Under the pieces are notes generated by a model. It had not been told where the DNA came from. It ran no database searches and worked only from the letters and a program-made list of their open reading frames with translations. A DNA stretch of 64,000 nt, from the NCBI RefSeq assembly GCF_040954835.1, contig NC_090705.1:17124436-17188435 (forward strand), in the 5' to 3' direction. The translations under genes and the position numbers were made by a program. Position 1 is the stretch's first letter. Each line of letters opens with the position of its first letter. Positions 63,004 to 64,000 of the stretch are shown here, in pieces. The stretch is from Lepisosteus oculatus. Its lineage: Eukaryota; Chordata; Actinopteri; Semionotiformes; Lepisosteidae.

Positions 63004-63225
63004 ATGAACTGCTATGATCGGAGGCTGAGGCGCACTGTCCCTGTCCGAGGGAGCAGCAGCAATGAGCTCGTCTCTCCTCCACAGCGCTCCAGGGTCAATG
63101 GCTGGTCCCTGCCCCTCCATTCCTTCCAGTTCATCGCCTGGGTGGTCTACAGCTATATGGCAATCGTAGGGTTTGGCATTTATATACCCCTGCTGCCTTA
63201 CAACTGGAAATATGCTGGATACTCT
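63004..63225 (+). CDS. ZDHHC11: ZDHHC11 palmitoyltransferase, first coding exon, partial
   Basis: ZDHHC11 is a multi-pass DHHC-family S-acyltransferase. This exon gives the first 74 residues. A divergent basic head (1-22) is followed by SPPQRSRVNGWSLPLHSFQ (24-42), which matches the PPR.SRVNGWSLPLH.FQ signature of ZDHHC11. A first membrane helix runs from about 43 to 64, then LPYNWKY. The DHHC domain and the other helices lie beyond the right edge. The ATG immediately follows a tcttgcag acceptor, and another acceptor lies 30 bases upstream. The exon end is placed at TCT|gtatcc, a weak donor but in the position expected from the family (next residues V-TGG). No further exon was found up to 64000. 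Confidence 0.88.
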
Positions 63226-64000
63226 GTATCCTTTAAAAAGAAAAAAAAAACATGAAACAATTCTTTGACATGCAGACTACATGAATGACAGTGTTGCAAG
63301 GGTCTCAGTGGAAGATATTGATTCGTTTGGGGTAATGGCAGATTTGGAATCTATGCTTTCACTCCTCCCTTGCACTGCATGCTTCTGGGATAAGCTCTAT
63401 GTTGCCATGACCTTCACATAGACATTTGACTTCTTGATTATGGATGGATGAATACGCTGCTTAAATGAGATGGGAGATAGTCACTCAAACGCTGTACTGA
63501 AAAAGGTTTCTTTTTTTTAAAGAGGCATAAACGTGTGATTCCGTTGAGTAATTTACTTCAGCGGTGCATCTTTCCTTTCTATGCTTGGCGAGAAAGGCAA
63601 GCTGGTACAAAGGCCTTGATTGGTTAGAGAAGGCAGAACTAGTACGTGTGCCACTGCTGGGCTTTTGGAGATGCAGTAGAAGCTCATCTTGTTAATAAAC
63701 ATGGTAAATGGGTAGCCTCAACTGATTTTGTTTATTCTTTCTGCAGATGATACTCTTCATGCAGAGTAGGTCACTCACACATGCAGATTTTTTTTTCCTT
63801 TAGCCTGAGGAGGAGGCTTGTTTTGCTTTCACATCACCAAGGAACTTAATTAGTAACCCATCTGCCTCAGTGAAAGGTCAAACTGCAGTAGTTTTAAAGT
63901 GAGTCATGCTTGCTGGTGTGTTGGAACGCCTACAAGTGCGTGCTGCTTGTAATGGTCAATGTGCAGTCCTGCTCATTCCTGCGAGGGTGTGTGGTGTTAG
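63226..64000 (+). other. ZDHHC11 intron after first coding exon
   Basis: No further ZDHHC11 exon was seen before the right edge, so the intron is at least 0.77 kb. It begins with an A-rich run and contains nothing else recognised. Confidence 0.5.

Overview
The window is vertebrate nuclear DNA, most likely from a ray-finned fish. All four recognisable genes are split by GT-AG introns. The dispersed repeats are fish-like: SINEs with a 5S rRNA-derived head, other SINEs with tRNA-type B boxes, L2/CR1-like LINE ends and hAT-like MITEs. Whether it is a teleost or an earlier branch (gar, bowfin, sturgeon) cannot be settled from the sequence alone.

Layout, left to right. (1) About 1-4.8 kb, minus strand: the 5' coding exons of NKD2, a Wnt antagonist. 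Three small exons encode the first 46 residues, and the gene runs off the left edge. (2) About 5-21.6 kb: a gene-free spacer between NKD2 and TRIP13, carrying several SINEs, a LINE fragment and a MITE. (3) 21.7-32 kb, minus strand: complete TRIP13 (Pch2), an AAA+ ATPase. Thirteen coding exons join in frame to 426 residues, and a probable noncoding first exon lies near 33.0 kb. (4) About 32.9-33.4 kb: a compact head-to-head promoter with a perfect CRE (TGACGTCA). (5) 33.4-46.1 kb, plus strand: complete BRD9, a bromodomain subunit of non-canonical BAF. I assemble 17 exons, one of which (36267-36317) is an in-frame duplicate of the start of the next exon. (6) 46.1-62.9 kb: an L2 relic, then a long stretch without coding genes that probably holds the promoter and 5' noncoding exons of ZDHHC11. 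(7) 63.0 kb to the right edge, plus strand: the first coding exon of ZDHHC11, a palmitoyltransferase, with the rest beyond the window.

The order and relative orientation NKD2 - TRIP13 - BRD9 - ZDHHC11 matches human 5p15.33 as I remember it, which supports the orthology calls. The genes do not form one pathway: NKD2 acts in Wnt feedback, TRIP13 remodels HORMA proteins in meiosis and the spindle checkpoint, BRD9 acts in chromatin, and ZDHHC11 is a membrane acyltransferase. Only TRIP13 and BRD9 are likely to share regulation, through their common promoter. No operon, CRISPR array, phage or toxin system was seen. The most notable items are the duplicated BRD9 exon, a GC-AG intron in TRIP13, a 27-nt NKD2 microexon, and a pair of alternative acceptors at the ZDHHC11 start.
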